DNA from: Rivibacter sp049446155
GTDB taxonomy: Bacteria; Pseudomonadota; Gammaproteobacteria; Burkholderiales; Burkholderiaceae_C
Direction of reading: 5' to 3'
Length of the DNA stretch: 64,000 nucleotides
NCBI RefSeq assembly: GCF_049446155.1
Contig: NZ_JBMSEE010000004.1
Coordinates: 416,777 to 480,776 of the forward strand
The translations under genes and the position numbers were made by a program. Below the pieces are notes generated by a model. That model was not told the DNA's origin. It did not search any database and saw only the letters and a list, made by a program, of their open reading frames with translations. Shown in pieces: positions 9,351-17,646 of this stretch (its first letter is position 1; every line of letters begins with the position of its first letter).

Positions 9351-9623
9351 TCACACGTCCAGCAGCGGGCGATGCTTGACGTGCCGCGCGAAGACCTGCA
9401 TGAACTGCGGATCGACGCGCGCCCCCCAAACCGCCAGCGCATGGCCGACGATCCAGAGCACGGCACCGGGAATCCAGAGTTGCAGGCCCAGCCCGACAGC
9501 GGCGGCCAGCGTGCCGTTGGCGATCGCCACGGTGCGCGGTGCGCCGCCCAGCAAGATCGGCTCGGTGAGCGAGCGATGCAAAGGCACCTCGAACCCTGCC
9601 GCGAAGCTGTCCGGGCCGCTCAT
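9351..9623 (-). CDS. trbD: TrbD, VirB3-like conjugation protein
   Basis: This 90-residue membrane protein is the VirB3-like TrbD. It has two adjacent hydrophobic segments at about residues 32-65 and a conserved N-terminal block, EVPLHRSLTEPILLGGAPR. I chose the ATG at 9621-9623 because it overlaps the trbC stop by four bases (ATGA), the usual arrangement. A much longer frame extends upstream but only antisense-style junk is added. It is needed for pilus formation together with TrbE. Confidence 0.94.
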   Translation of the reverse strand: MSGPDSFAAGFEVPLHRSLTEPILLGGAPRTVAIANGTLAAAVGLGLQLWIPGAVLWIVGHALAVWGARVDPQFMQVFARHVKHRPLLDV

Positions 9624-10012
9624 ACGACAGCCCCGCCGGAGAAGCTGAAGAACGACAGGAAGAAGCTCGAAGCCGCGAACGCGATGGACAGGCCGAACAC
9701 GATCTGGATCAGTTTGCGGAAGCCGCCCGACGTGTCGCCGAAGGCCAGCGCGAGGCCCGTGGCGATGATGATGATGACCGCGACGATGCGCGCCACCGGC
9801 CCTTGGATCGACTCCAAGATCGACTGCAGCGGCCCTTCCCACGGCATCGAGGAACCTGCGGCCTTTGCCGTCCCGGCCATGAACAGCATTACCGCAGCCA
9901 TCATCATTCCCTGCTGTGCAGGGCGAGCCAGGCGGCGCAGTCGGGCAAGGCCGGACAGGCGCGAAGGCGGATTTACGGAAATACGGAAAGCAGGAACGTG
10001 CATCTGCGTCAT
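9620..10012 (-). CDS. trbC: TrbC, conjugative pilin precursor
   Basis: TrbC is the VirB2-like pilin subunit. The 130-residue precursor has a long basic leader, a signal region ending near MAGTAKAAGS at about residue 52, and two hydrophobic segments. These are typical of pilins that in RP4 are processed and cyclised. The ATG at 10010-10012 overlaps the trbB stop by four bases. TraF, the peptidase that matures such pilins, is encoded at 46859-47458. The C-terminus (FFSFSGGAVV) is hydrophobic as expected. Confidence 0.93.
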   Translation of the reverse strand: MTQMHVPAFRISVNPPSRLSGLARLRRLARPAQQGMMMAAVMLFMAGTAKAAGSSMPWEGPLQSILESIQGPVARIVAVIIIIATGLALAFGDTSGGFRKLIQIVFGLSIAFAASSFFLSFFSFSGGAVV

Positions 10013-11046
10013 GGCAGTTCTCCAGGGTGGTTGAGGGACGGGGAAGAAAGGTCGGACTGCGATGGCAGCTCGGGAAACGGCGCGGCCAGAGCGTCCGCCA
10101 GTTGGTAGCCCACGCCATCGAAGCCGACGACGCGGGCGATGCTCTCGATGCGGCGCTTGCGCCCGCGCCCGGCGATATGGATCACCACGTCCACGGCTTC
10201 GGCGATCAGCGCACGGGGCGGGTTCACCGCCACTTCGAGAATCAGTTGCTCCATGCGCAGCAGCGCGCCCAGCGCGGAGCCTGCGTGGATCGTGGCGATG
10301 CCGCCGGGGTGGCCGGTGCCCCACACCTTGATGAGATCCAGCGCCTCGGGGCCGCGCACCTCGCCGACGACGACGCGATCCGGCCGCAGACGCATGGATG
10401 AGCGCACCAGCTCGGTCATGGACACCACGCCGGAACGCGTGCGCAGCGGAACGTGGTCGCGGGCCGCGCATTGCAGCTCCACCGTGTCTTCGAGCACTAG
10501 CACGCGGTCGCCGGTAGCGGCGATTTCAGCGAGCAAGGCATTGGCGAGCGTGGTCTTACCGCTGCTGGTGGCCCCGGCGATCAGGATGTTCTTGCGCTCG
10601 CGCACCGCGCGAACGAGAAAGGCCGCCTGGGCGGCGGTCATCATTCCGTCCACGACGTACCGCTCCAGCGGGATCACGCCGATGGCGCGCTTGCGCAGCG
10701 CAAAGGCAGGCCCCGGCGCGGCGGGCGGCAAGATGCCCTCGAAGCGTTCGCCGGTTTCGGGCAGCTCGGCGGATAGCAGCGGCTGGCCGCGATGCACCTC
10801 CGCGCCGACGTGAGCCGCGACTAGGCGGATGATTCGCTCGCCATCCGCTTCGGGCATTTCCACGCCCATCGGCGCGCGGCCCGAGGACAGGCGATCCACC
10901 CAAAGGGTGCGATCCGGGTTGAGCATGATTTCCACCACGTCGGGGTCTTCGAGCGCGGTGGCGATCAGCGGCCCCATTGCCGTGCGCAGCATCTGGATGC
11001 GCCGGTCGAGCGACGTGGCGCTCATGGATTGGGGAACTGCGCTCAT
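10009..11046 (-). CDS. trbB: TrbB, VirB11-like ATPase
   Basis: TrbB is the hexameric VirB11-type ATPase of the type IV secretion system, located at the inner face of the membrane. The 345-residue protein has an N-terminal domain and a RecA-like domain with Walker A GATSSGKT at residues 158-165. The Asp box and Walker B/His box include RVLVLEDTVELQC and VVVGEVRGPEALDLI. A second in-frame ATG seven codons later is possible. It overlaps both the upstream RHH gene and trbC by 4 bases. Confidence 0.97.
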   Translation of the reverse strand: MSAVPQSMSATSLDRRIQMLRTAMGPLIATALEDPDVVEIMLNPDRTLWVDRLSSGRAPMGVEMPEADGERIIRLVAAHVGAEVHRGQPLLSAELPETGERFEGILPPAAPGPAFALRKRAIGVIPLERYVVDGMMTAAQAAFLVRAVRERKNILIAGATSSGKTTLANALLAEIAATGDRVLVLEDTVELQCAARDHVPLRTRSGVVSMTELVRSSMRLRPDRVVVGEVRGPEALDLIKVWGTGHPGGIATIHAGSALGALLRMEQLILEVAVNPPRALIAEAVDVVIHIAGRGRKRRIESIARVVGFDGVGYQLADALAAPFPELPSQSDLSSPSLNHPGELP

Positions 11047-11519
11047 GACGCACGCTCCTGCGCTTCTGTGGCTGCCGCCGCGTCCTCCATCCGTACCGGA
11101 TCAGGATGCAGTTCTTCCACTACGTCACGCACGAGGCTTCGCCCGCGCAGCAGGTGGCGACCAAGCTGCTCCACGAACTGCTCGAAGCGCGCTTTGCCCT
11201 GGGCGCGCGCTGCCTCTTGGTGCGCCTCGGGAACCGGCATGCTGACCGTGAGGTAGTAGCGGATGAACAGCGCCAGCGTTTCGATGGCGATGTTCTGGTC
11301 GCGCTCCATACGCTCGGCCTGGCGCGACAGGCGATCCAGCCGCTTGGCGATGGCCGCCTCGCGCTGGTCGGCGGCATCGGGCGACAGCCAGGACGCCAAG
11401 GCGGCAGCGACGATGCTGGATTTGGACACGCCTTTCTTGGCGGCCAGTTCGTCGAGCCGCTGGGCGTGCTCGGGCTGGATAAAGAGATTCAGGCGATAAC
11501 TTGAACGATGTGGGCTCAT
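11043..11519 (-). CDS. CopG-type ribbon-helix-helix protein of the tra/trb operon
   Basis: This 158-residue protein sits between traG and trbB, as in other Tn4371-like ICEs. The first 50 residues (YRLNLFIQPEHAQRLDELAA, then KGVSKSSIVAAALASWL) have the pattern of a ribbon-helix-helix DNA-binding domain. A helical, charged C-terminal part follows that could serve in oligomerisation. It overlaps both neighbours by 4 bases. It may bind the transfer origin or autoregulate the operon, but neither is shown by the sequence. Confidence 0.85.
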   Translation of the reverse strand: MSPHRSSYRLNLFIQPEHAQRLDELAAKKGVSKSSIVAAALASWLSPDAADQREAAIAKRLDRLSRQAERMERDQNIAIETLALFIRYYLTVSMPVPEAHQEAARAQGKARFEQFVEQLGRHLLRGRSLVRDVVEELHPDPVRMEDAAAATEAQERAS

Positions 11520-13549
11520 AGTTCGATTCCATCGTTGGGGTCGAGGGATGCCAGCCGGGCCGTGCGCTGCATGGCCGTATCGAGCTGGCGAGGAAGGGGA
11601 AGCGGCAGGTCGTCGTCGTCATCGAGCAGCCCGAGGTCGGCCGCGGGTGCGGCTTGCTCGGGGTCGTAGGCGACGGCCTCAGTTAGCTCGGGCTGGCGGC
11701 GCGGGCCGCCGTCGTCGGCCGTTCCCAGGTGCTCCAGGCCATCGGCGGATGCCGTGGCCGGTGCGGCAGGCGTCGGCGGAATCGCCAGGCCACTCCAGTC
11801 GTCAGCGCGTGCCGGAGGAACATCGGCATAGCGCCCTGGACTGGACGCTGTGGCGAGCGCAGGCGGCGACAGAACGCGCCGCTTGAAGTTGGCGTCGGCG
11901 TAGTAGCGCAGCTTCTTGGCCCTGATCGGCGCCACGCTCGACACCATCACCACGGCTTCGTCGGGTGGTAGCTGCATGACTTCGCCCGGCGTGAGCAGCG
12001 GGCGGGCCGTTTCCTGCCGCGACACCATGAGGTGCCCCAGCCACGGCGCGAGGCGATGGCCCGCGTAGTTGCGCTGCGCGCGCAGCTCGGTCGCGGTGCC
12101 CAGCGTCTCGGAAATGCGCTTGGCCGTGCGTTCGTCGTTGGTGGCGAACGTCACGCGCACATGGCAGTTGTCGAGGATCGAATGGTTCTGCCCATACGCC
12201 TTGTCGATCTGGTTGAGCGACTGCGCGATGAGGAAGCTGCGGATGCCGTAGCCCGCCATGAAGGCCAAGGCCGTCTCGAAGAAGTCCAGGCGCCCGAGCG
12301 CCGGAAACTCATCGAGCATCAGCAGCAGCTTGTGGCGGCGCTCGATGCCATCGCTGCCGTCGAGTGATTCGGTGAGCCGCCGCCCGATCTGGTTGAGGAT
12401 CAAGCGGATCAGCGGCTTCGTGCGCGAAATGTCCGAAGGCGGCACTACGAGGTACAGCGATACCGGGTGCTCGGCGGAAATGAGGTCTGCAATGCGCCAG
12501 TCGCAGCGCGACGTGACTTCGGCCACCGTAGGGTCTCGGTACAGGCCGAGGAACGACATGGCGGTGGACAGCACGCCCGAGCGCTCGTTGTCGCTCTTGT
12601 TGAGCACTTCGCGCGCCGCAGAGGCCACCACCGGATGCGGGCTTCCACCGTTCCCGTTCATCAGGTGGGGCGTGGTCATCATCCGGTGCAGGGTCAGCTC
12701 GAAGGGACTGGCCGGATCGGAGAGGAAGTTGGCGACGCCGCGCAGCGTCTTGTCTTCGCCCGCATACAGAACATGCAGGATGGCGCCCACCAGCAGCGCG
12801 TGCGAAGTCTTCTCCCAATGGTTGCGCTTCTCCAGCGCGCCTTCGGGATCGACCAGAATGTCCGCGATGTTCTGCACGTCGCGCACCTCATGCGCGCCGC
12901 GCCGCACCTCCAGCAGCGGGTTGTAGGCCGCCGACTTCGCATCCGTGGGGTTGAACAGCAGGCAATGCGAGAAGCGCGAGCGCCAGCCGGCGGTGATCTG
13001 CCAGTTCTCGCCCTTGATGTCATGGACGACGGCGGACGCGGGCCAGGAAAGCAGCGTTGGCACCACCAGGCCGACACCCTTGCCGCTGCGCGTCGGCGCG
13101 AAGGTCAGGACGTGTTCCGGGCCTTCGTGGCGCAGGTACTGGCGGTCGTGCTGGCCGAGGAACACGCCGGCCGGCTGCGTGAGGCCCGCCTTGCGAATGT
13201 CCTCCGCGTTGGCCCAGCGGGCCGAGCCGTAGGTGGTGACGAGGCGTGATTGGCGCGAGCGCCAGATCGACATGCCGATGGCGACCAGCACAGCGACAAG
13301 GCCGCTGCCGCCGGCAAACGCACCGCCGATGTCGAAAACACGGGGCGCGTAGGCGTCGAAGAAGAACCACCACTCGAACAACCGCCACGGGTGGTAGATC
13401 GGCGTACCCAGGAAATCAAACCAGGGCGAGCCAAGGCGTAGCTGATAGCCCAGAGCGGCGGCTGTCCATTGCGTGGCGCTCCAGACGCCAGCGATCACGA
13501 TGCCGAATACCACGGCGATCTGACCGAACAGTACGTTCGTCCCTTGCAT
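11516..13549 (-). CDS. traG: TraG, VirD4-type coupling protein
   Basis: TraG is the coupling ATPase that brings the relaxase-DNA complex to the type IV channel. The 677-residue protein has N-terminal membrane segments at about residues 8-25 and 75-93. Walker A is APTRSGKGVG near residue 152 and Walker B is LLLMLDEFPALG near residue 405. The C-terminal 100 residues are Pro/Ala/Asp-rich and variable. About 208 bases without a gene lie upstream, then an IS block. In the uninterrupted element traG would follow traR and eexN, so the IS block may affect its expression. Confidence 0.97.
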   Translation of the reverse strand: MQGTNVLFGQIAVVFGIVIAGVWSATQWTAAALGYQLRLGSPWFDFLGTPIYHPWRLFEWWFFFDAYAPRVFDIGGAFAGGSGLVAVLVAIGMSIWRSRQSRLVTTYGSARWANAEDIRKAGLTQPAGVFLGQHDRQYLRHEGPEHVLTFAPTRSGKGVGLVVPTLLSWPASAVVHDIKGENWQITAGWRSRFSHCLLFNPTDAKSAAYNPLLEVRRGAHEVRDVQNIADILVDPEGALEKRNHWEKTSHALLVGAILHVLYAGEDKTLRGVANFLSDPASPFELTLHRMMTTPHLMNGNGGSPHPVVASAAREVLNKSDNERSGVLSTAMSFLGLYRDPTVAEVTSRCDWRIADLISAEHPVSLYLVVPPSDISRTKPLIRLILNQIGRRLTESLDGSDGIERRHKLLLMLDEFPALGRLDFFETALAFMAGYGIRSFLIAQSLNQIDKAYGQNHSILDNCHVRVTFATNDERTAKRISETLGTATELRAQRNYAGHRLAPWLGHLMVSRQETARPLLTPGEVMQLPPDEAVVMVSSVAPIRAKKLRYYADANFKRRVLSPPALATASSPGRYADVPPARADDWSGLAIPPTPAAPATASADGLEHLGTADDGGPRRQPELTEAVAYDPEQAAPAADLGLLDDDDDLPLPLPRQLDTAMQRTARLASLDPNDGIEL

Positions 13550-13771
13550 GACCTTGCCTCCGATTTCTCCTGCGCTGATTCCTCATGGGAAAAGCGGCAC
13601 AAGGGCGTGCCGCAGGCGTCAGGATCGGTGTCAGGTCAGTGCCGGTCAAAGACCGTTTCAGGCAGAAAGATCGAGCAAAAGGAAAGAATTCGTGAAGCGG
13701 CGAGTCAAAGAAAAACGCCACAAGAACTGGCGCATTGCGGCGTGTTGAGAAAAATAAGGCTCTGTTGAATT

Positions 13772-14708
13772 TCAAGTGGGTTGCGGGGCATGAGGATTGA
13801 TGGCCTGGAAGTCGAGCTTGCCGGCGATCAGGAAGATGACGGTTCTGATGGTGGCCAGGCGCACGAAGCCACGGGCGCGGCGCTTGGCGGCCTGGAACAG
13901 GCCGTTGATGGCCTCCAAGAAGCCGTTGGTCTGGCGGGTCTGCGCCCAGGCGACGATGCCCTCCAGGTGGCGACGCACGAGCGCGGCCACCTCCTTCATC
14001 GGTTCAACCTTGGAGTGCATGACGCAAGTGCACCAGTGCTGGAGCATGGTGCGCACGACGTTGATCTGCTTGCGCTCGAGGATCTCTCGCAGCTGCTCCT
14101 TGTAGACCCAGGCGCGGGCCGTGCGCACCGTGGTCATTCTGGCGATCAAGGCGTCCAGATCGGCGGCGGCCTCGGGCCTGAGGCGGCTGCGATCCTTCAG
14201 CAGCGACCAGCGCAGACCCTTGAGCGACTTGTCGCTGCGCTGCTCGATGCGGCGCATCTTGTCCACCGCCGCACTGGCATGCCAGACAACGTGGAACTTG
14301 TCGAAGGTGATGCGGGCGTTGGGCAGGAACTCAGTGCAGCCCTTGATGAAGGCGGGTGACATGTCGATGCTCACCGAGGTGATCTGCTCGGCCGGGCAGC
14401 CGTGCGCAGCAAGGTCCGCTGCCAGCGCTTGGAGCGTCTTGGCGTCACGGCCCTCGGTGACGAACAGCACCCGGCGTGCGGCGGCGTCGGCAGCCAAAGT
14501 GGCGTAGTCGTGGCCTCGGGCACGCGAGGTCTCGTCGATGGCCAGAGCCGTGACCTGGCTGAAGTCGGCCAGGCCCAGGGCGATCTCAACGTAGCGCTCG
14601 CACACGGCCATCACCCGGTGGGCCGACTCGCCCACGATGCGCGCCACGGCGGCAAACGGCATCTGCTGCGCCAGCATCAGGATCAGCGCCTCGAACAGCA
14701 GCGTGAAG
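13772..14708 (-). pseudogene. ISL3-family transposase, C-terminal part
   Basis: This is the larger, C-terminal portion of an ISL3 transposase (DDE type). It includes AIDETSRARGHDYATL and ARITFDKFHVV, which contain expected catalytic aspartates, and the typical ending RQTNGFLEAINGLFQAAKRR. The reading frame runs straight into the IS66 terminus at 14709, where the coding sequence is broken. The N-terminal part is at 17252-17561 on the other side of the IS66 element. Degenerate copies of the same gene lie at 20096-20565 and 31916-32168. Confidence 0.92.
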
Positions 14709-14765
14709 GTATCCGTCCGGCCAACTCACCTGGACGGATTTGCATTCCTTTGATCTGGCGCGCTG

Positions 14766-16346
14766 CTACGGGGCTGCCGCAAGCTTCCAGCGATGCGGCA
14801 GCAACTCATCAATGCGGCTGGCCGGGTGCGTGGGCAGGCGCTCCAACACGTTCTTGATGTAGGCGTAGGGCTCATGCCCGTTGATGCGCGCCGAGTGCAG
14901 CAGGCTCATGATGGCCGCCGCCCGCTGGCCTGCGCGCAGGCTGCCGGCGAACAGCCAATTCGAGCGGCCGATGGCGATGGGCCGGATCTGGTTCTCCACC
15001 CAGTTGTTGGAGATCGGCACATCGCCGTCCTGCACGAAGCGCGTGAGTTGCGTCCAGCGCTTGAAGCTGTAGTCGATGGCCTTCATCGTGGCCGAGCCCG
15101 GCGGCACCAACTGCCGCTGTCTGAGCAACCAGCGATGCAAGACCGCTAGCACCCGACGTGACTTGCGCTGCCGTATCTTCCTTCGCTCATCGCCAGGCAG
15201 TTCCTCGATCTCGCGCTCGATCCTGAACAGCACCTGGAAGTAGCGCAGCGCTTGGTGGCCGACCGCGCTGGCGTGGTTGGCCCACAGGTCGTTGAATTTC
15301 CTGCGCGCGTGCGCCATGCATTGCGCCGATGTCACGCCCTTGGTCGTCGTGGCGGTGTAGCCGCCAAAGCCGTCGGTAACCAGCGTTCCCTGCCAGGCTC
15401 GCGGGGTGTCGAGCTTGAGGAACTGCTGAACGTTCTCGCCGCTGCGGCCCTCGGTGAACTGGAAGACCACGGCCTTCGTCGCGTTCAAGCTCGTGGTGCA
15501 GTACGACCAGATGTAGGCCTTGTGCGTCTTGCCGTCGCTCAGGTGCTTGGGCTTGAGCATGGCCACCGGCGTCTCGTCGGCGTGCAGCACCGCATGGCGG
15601 CGCAACTCGTCGGCCAGCGCGTTGACCAGCGGCTGCAATTGCGCCCCGCACTCGCCGACCCACTGCGCCAGCGTCGAGCGGGCGATCAGGTGGCCGGCGC
15701 GCTCGAAGATGGCTTCCTGGCGGTACAGCGGCAGGTGATCCAGGAACTTGGCAACCAGCAGGTGCGCCAGCAGGCCGGCGCTCGGGATGCCCTTGTCGAT
15801 GACGTGTGCCGGCACCGGCGCCTGAACAATCCGCTCGCAGCAGCGGCATGCCCACTTGCCACGCACATGGCGCTCGACGCTGAACACGCCGGGCTGGTAG
15901 TCCAGCCGCTCGGCCACGTCCTCGCCGAAGCGCTGCAGGGGCTGCCCGCAATTGCAGGTGGTGTCCACCGGCTCGTGCAGCACGTCGCGGCGCGGCAGAT
16001 GCGCTGGCAACGGGGTGCGCTTGGGCGTCTTCTTCTCGGTCTTGTCCTTGGCCTTGTCGTCGGCCTGGCCCTGCTCGCGTTCGATCTCCCGTTCGAGTTC
16101 GGCCAGGTCGGCGTCCAGCGTCTCCTCCAGCAGACTCCTTTGCTCGGGTGCCAGGCTGGCAGCGAAGCGTTCGCTGGTGGCGGCGAACTTCATCCGCTTG
16201 AGCACGGCCATCTCGTGCGTGAGCTTGTCGATGAACGCCTGCTTGAAGGCGATCTCGGCGTCGCGCTGCTGGATCTGCGCCAGCAGCGACTGCACGGCCT
16301 GGCGCATCTGCGGCTGCAGGGTGTCCAGTTGCTCGGCGCTGATCAT
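14766..16346 (-). CDS. tnpC: IS66 TnpC transposase
   Basis: This 526-residue protein is the DDE transposase of the IS66 element. It has an N-terminal coiled coil (QQRDAEIAFKQAFIDKL), a zinc-finger region with CNCGQ and CRCCE, and a transposase domain with LHADETPV and VTDGFGGY. The C-terminal motif NNWVENQIRPIAIGRSNWLF is diagnostic. I chose the ATG before ISAEQLDTL rather than the upstream ATG, as it fits the family length. Confidence 0.94.
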   Translation of the reverse strand: MISAEQLDTLQPQMRQAVQSLLAQIQQRDAEIAFKQAFIDKLTHEMAVLKRMKFAATSERFAASLAPEQRSLLEETLDADLAELEREIEREQGQADDKAKDKTEKKTPKRTPLPAHLPRRDVLHEPVDTTCNCGQPLQRFGEDVAERLDYQPGVFSVERHVRGKWACRCCERIVQAPVPAHVIDKGIPSAGLLAHLLVAKFLDHLPLYRQEAIFERAGHLIARSTLAQWVGECGAQLQPLVNALADELRRHAVLHADETPVAMLKPKHLSDGKTHKAYIWSYCTTSLNATKAVVFQFTEGRSGENVQQFLKLDTPRAWQGTLVTDGFGGYTATTTKGVTSAQCMAHARRKFNDLWANHASAVGHQALRYFQVLFRIEREIEELPGDERRKIRQRKSRRVLAVLHRWLLRQRQLVPPGSATMKAIDYSFKRWTQLTRFVQDGDVPISNNWVENQIRPIAIGRSNWLFAGSLRAGQRAAAIMSLLHSARINGHEPYAYIKNVLERLPTHPASRIDELLPHRWKLAAAP

Positions 16347-16410
16347 GGACGTGATCCTGCCGCGCCGAAGCGCCCTGCGCATCGGCACATCCGGCAATTG
16401 CAAGGGTGGT

Positions 16411-16743
16411 TCAGATCACACGGATGATCCCCGCATCGCCCAGCCGCTGCCAGGGCAGGCCCAGCACCAGGGCATCGAACTGCGGCCGCGTCAGCTGCAG
16501 CGTGGCGCTGGCGTCGGCGGGCCAGACGAACTTGCCGGCGTTGAGCCTGCGAGCGGCCAGCCACACGCCGATGCCGTCGTGCACCAGCACCTTCATGCGG
16601 TTGGCGCGCCGATTGGCGAAGAGGTAGGCATGGTTCGGGTGCGCAGCGCCGAAGACGCCGACCACGCGGGCGAGTGCGGCCTCGGTGCCCAGGCGCATGT
16701 CCAGGGGCTGTACGGCCAGCCACACAGCATCGACCTTGATCAT
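16411..16743 (-). CDS. tnpB: IS66 TnpB accessory protein
   Basis: This 110-residue protein is IS66 Orf2/TnpB, required for IS66 transposition although its biochemical role is unclear. It has the hallmark PLDMRLGTEAAL and FANRRANRMKVLVHDGIGVW, then a C-terminal QFDALVLGLPW. A long upstream extension in the same frame overlaps tnpA and was not used. It lies 7 bases after the tnpA stop. Confidence 0.94.
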   Translation of the reverse strand: MIKVDAVWLAVQPLDMRLGTEAALARVVGVFGAAHPNHAYLFANRRANRMKVLVHDGIGVWLAARRLNAGKFVWPADASATLQLTRPQFDALVLGLPWQRLGDAGIIRVI

Positions 16744-16750
16744 GCGCGTC

Positions 16751-17173
16751 TCAAGCCAGTACGTCGCGCAGCCAGGCGGCGCTGCGCGCGTCCATCGGCA
16801 GGCTGGCGCTGACACTGGTGGTGCCGCGGCGGATCTCCACCGTGACGCGTTCGGATGCCGAGGGGGCAGCGCTCGGCTCGGGCGCGGCAGGTGTTCGATC
16901 ACCGAAGTCGGCCAGCGTCACCGGCACGAATGCGGGTGGGCTCATGGCGGCCTGGGTGCGCGTCGCCGCGGATGCATCGTCGGCCATCTCCGACTCGCGC
17001 ACCCAGCGTCGCAGCATGTTCGCGTTCAGGCCGTTGGCAAGCGCCACTGCGGCGACCGAGCCATGGCCTTGGCGGGCCATCGCGATGACATGCGACTTGA
17101 ACTCATCGCAGTGCCGCCGCCAGCTCCGCTTGGGTGGCCGCGCCACACCGGGATCGGGTTGGGAAGTGTCCAT
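16751..17173 (-). CDS. tnpA: IS66 TnpA accessory protein
   Basis: This 140-residue protein is IS66 Orf1/TnpA. It contains a helix-turn-helix of the transposase type, with SWRRHCDEFKSHVIAMARQG and ALANGLNANMLRRWVRE. A less conserved linker and a short C-terminal conserved part (VTVEIRRGTTSVSASLP) follow. The ATG at 17171-17173 gives the usual length. It is the first gene of the IS66 operon. Confidence 0.92.
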   Translation of the reverse strand: MDTSQPDPGVARPPKRSWRRHCDEFKSHVIAMARQGHGSVAAVALANGLNANMLRRWVRESEMADDASAATRTQAAMSPPAFVPVTLADFGDRTPAAPEPSAAPSASERVTVEIRRGTTSVSASLPMDARSAAWLRDVLA

Positions 17174-17251
17174 GTGTCCACGCATTTGTTCGTGGACACA
17201 AGCATCCAGGGCCGGCTGCGGCAATTCAAGGTGGGTTGGCCGGACGGTTAC

Positions 17252-17561
17252 GCGTGAAGCCCGACAGGCGCCCGGCAAAGTCCGGCTCGACCAGGCGCAC
17301 CGAGCCGTTGGGCAGCTTGACACGAGGCGTGCGCACCTGCAGGTGGCATTCGTGCTGGAAGAAGTTCAGGTGCCGATAGGTCTTGGTCACGGTGTCGTGC
17401 ACCGGGTGCGCACCTTCGTGTCCGGAGATCGTGAAGCGCGTGCCCGGCTTGAAGTCGATCAGCACCGTCAGCACCTTGGCCGCTTCGTCGAACTCCACCG
17501 TGTCCACCACCCAGGGCTGGGCAATCCCCAGCGCCACCTCAAACAGCTTGGCCGTCATCAC
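17252..17561 (-). pseudogene. ISL3-family transposase, N-terminal part
   Basis: About 103 residues of the ISL3 transposase are left here, beginning MMTAKLFEVALGIAQPW and including FFQHECHLQVRTPRVKLPNG. The coding sequence runs into the IS66 right end. The 8-bp duplication GCGTGAAG at the break matches that at the end of the C-terminal part (14701-14708), so the two halves were one gene before IS66 inserted. Confidence 0.92.
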
Positions 17562-17646
17562 TGCCCCCCGCTTCTATGCCCACCAAGGCCCAAGATTACC
17601 CACTCGGAATTCAAGAGAGGCAAAAATAATGAGGTGATGCGGCTAA

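Larger units (their letters stand above)
14709..17251 (-). mobile_element. IS66-family insertion sequence
   Basis: The element is 2,543 bp. Its ends are 22-bp inverted repeats beginning GTATCCGTCCGGCCAAC on the left and GTAACCGTCCGGCCAAC on the right, with two mismatches in 22. An exact 8-bp duplication GCGTGAAG flanks it (14701-14708 and 17252-17259), the size expected for IS66. It contains the standard tnpA, tnpB and tnpC genes and appears complete. It sits inside the ISL3 transposase gene, so it arrived later. Confidence 0.96.
13758..17621 (-). mobile_element. ISL3-family insertion sequence, split by an IS66-family element
   Basis: Imperfect terminal repeats of about 25 bp start with GGCTCTGTTGAATTTCAAG on the left and, read inward, GCCTCTCTTGAATTCCGAG on the right. 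They are flanked by a perfect 8-bp direct repeat AAAAATAA (13750-13757 and 17622-17629), typical of ISL3 insertions into AT-rich sites. Removing the inner IS66 element and one duplication leaves 1,313 bp, a normal size. The single transposase gene is cut in two, so the element is probably inactive. Confidence 0.93.
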
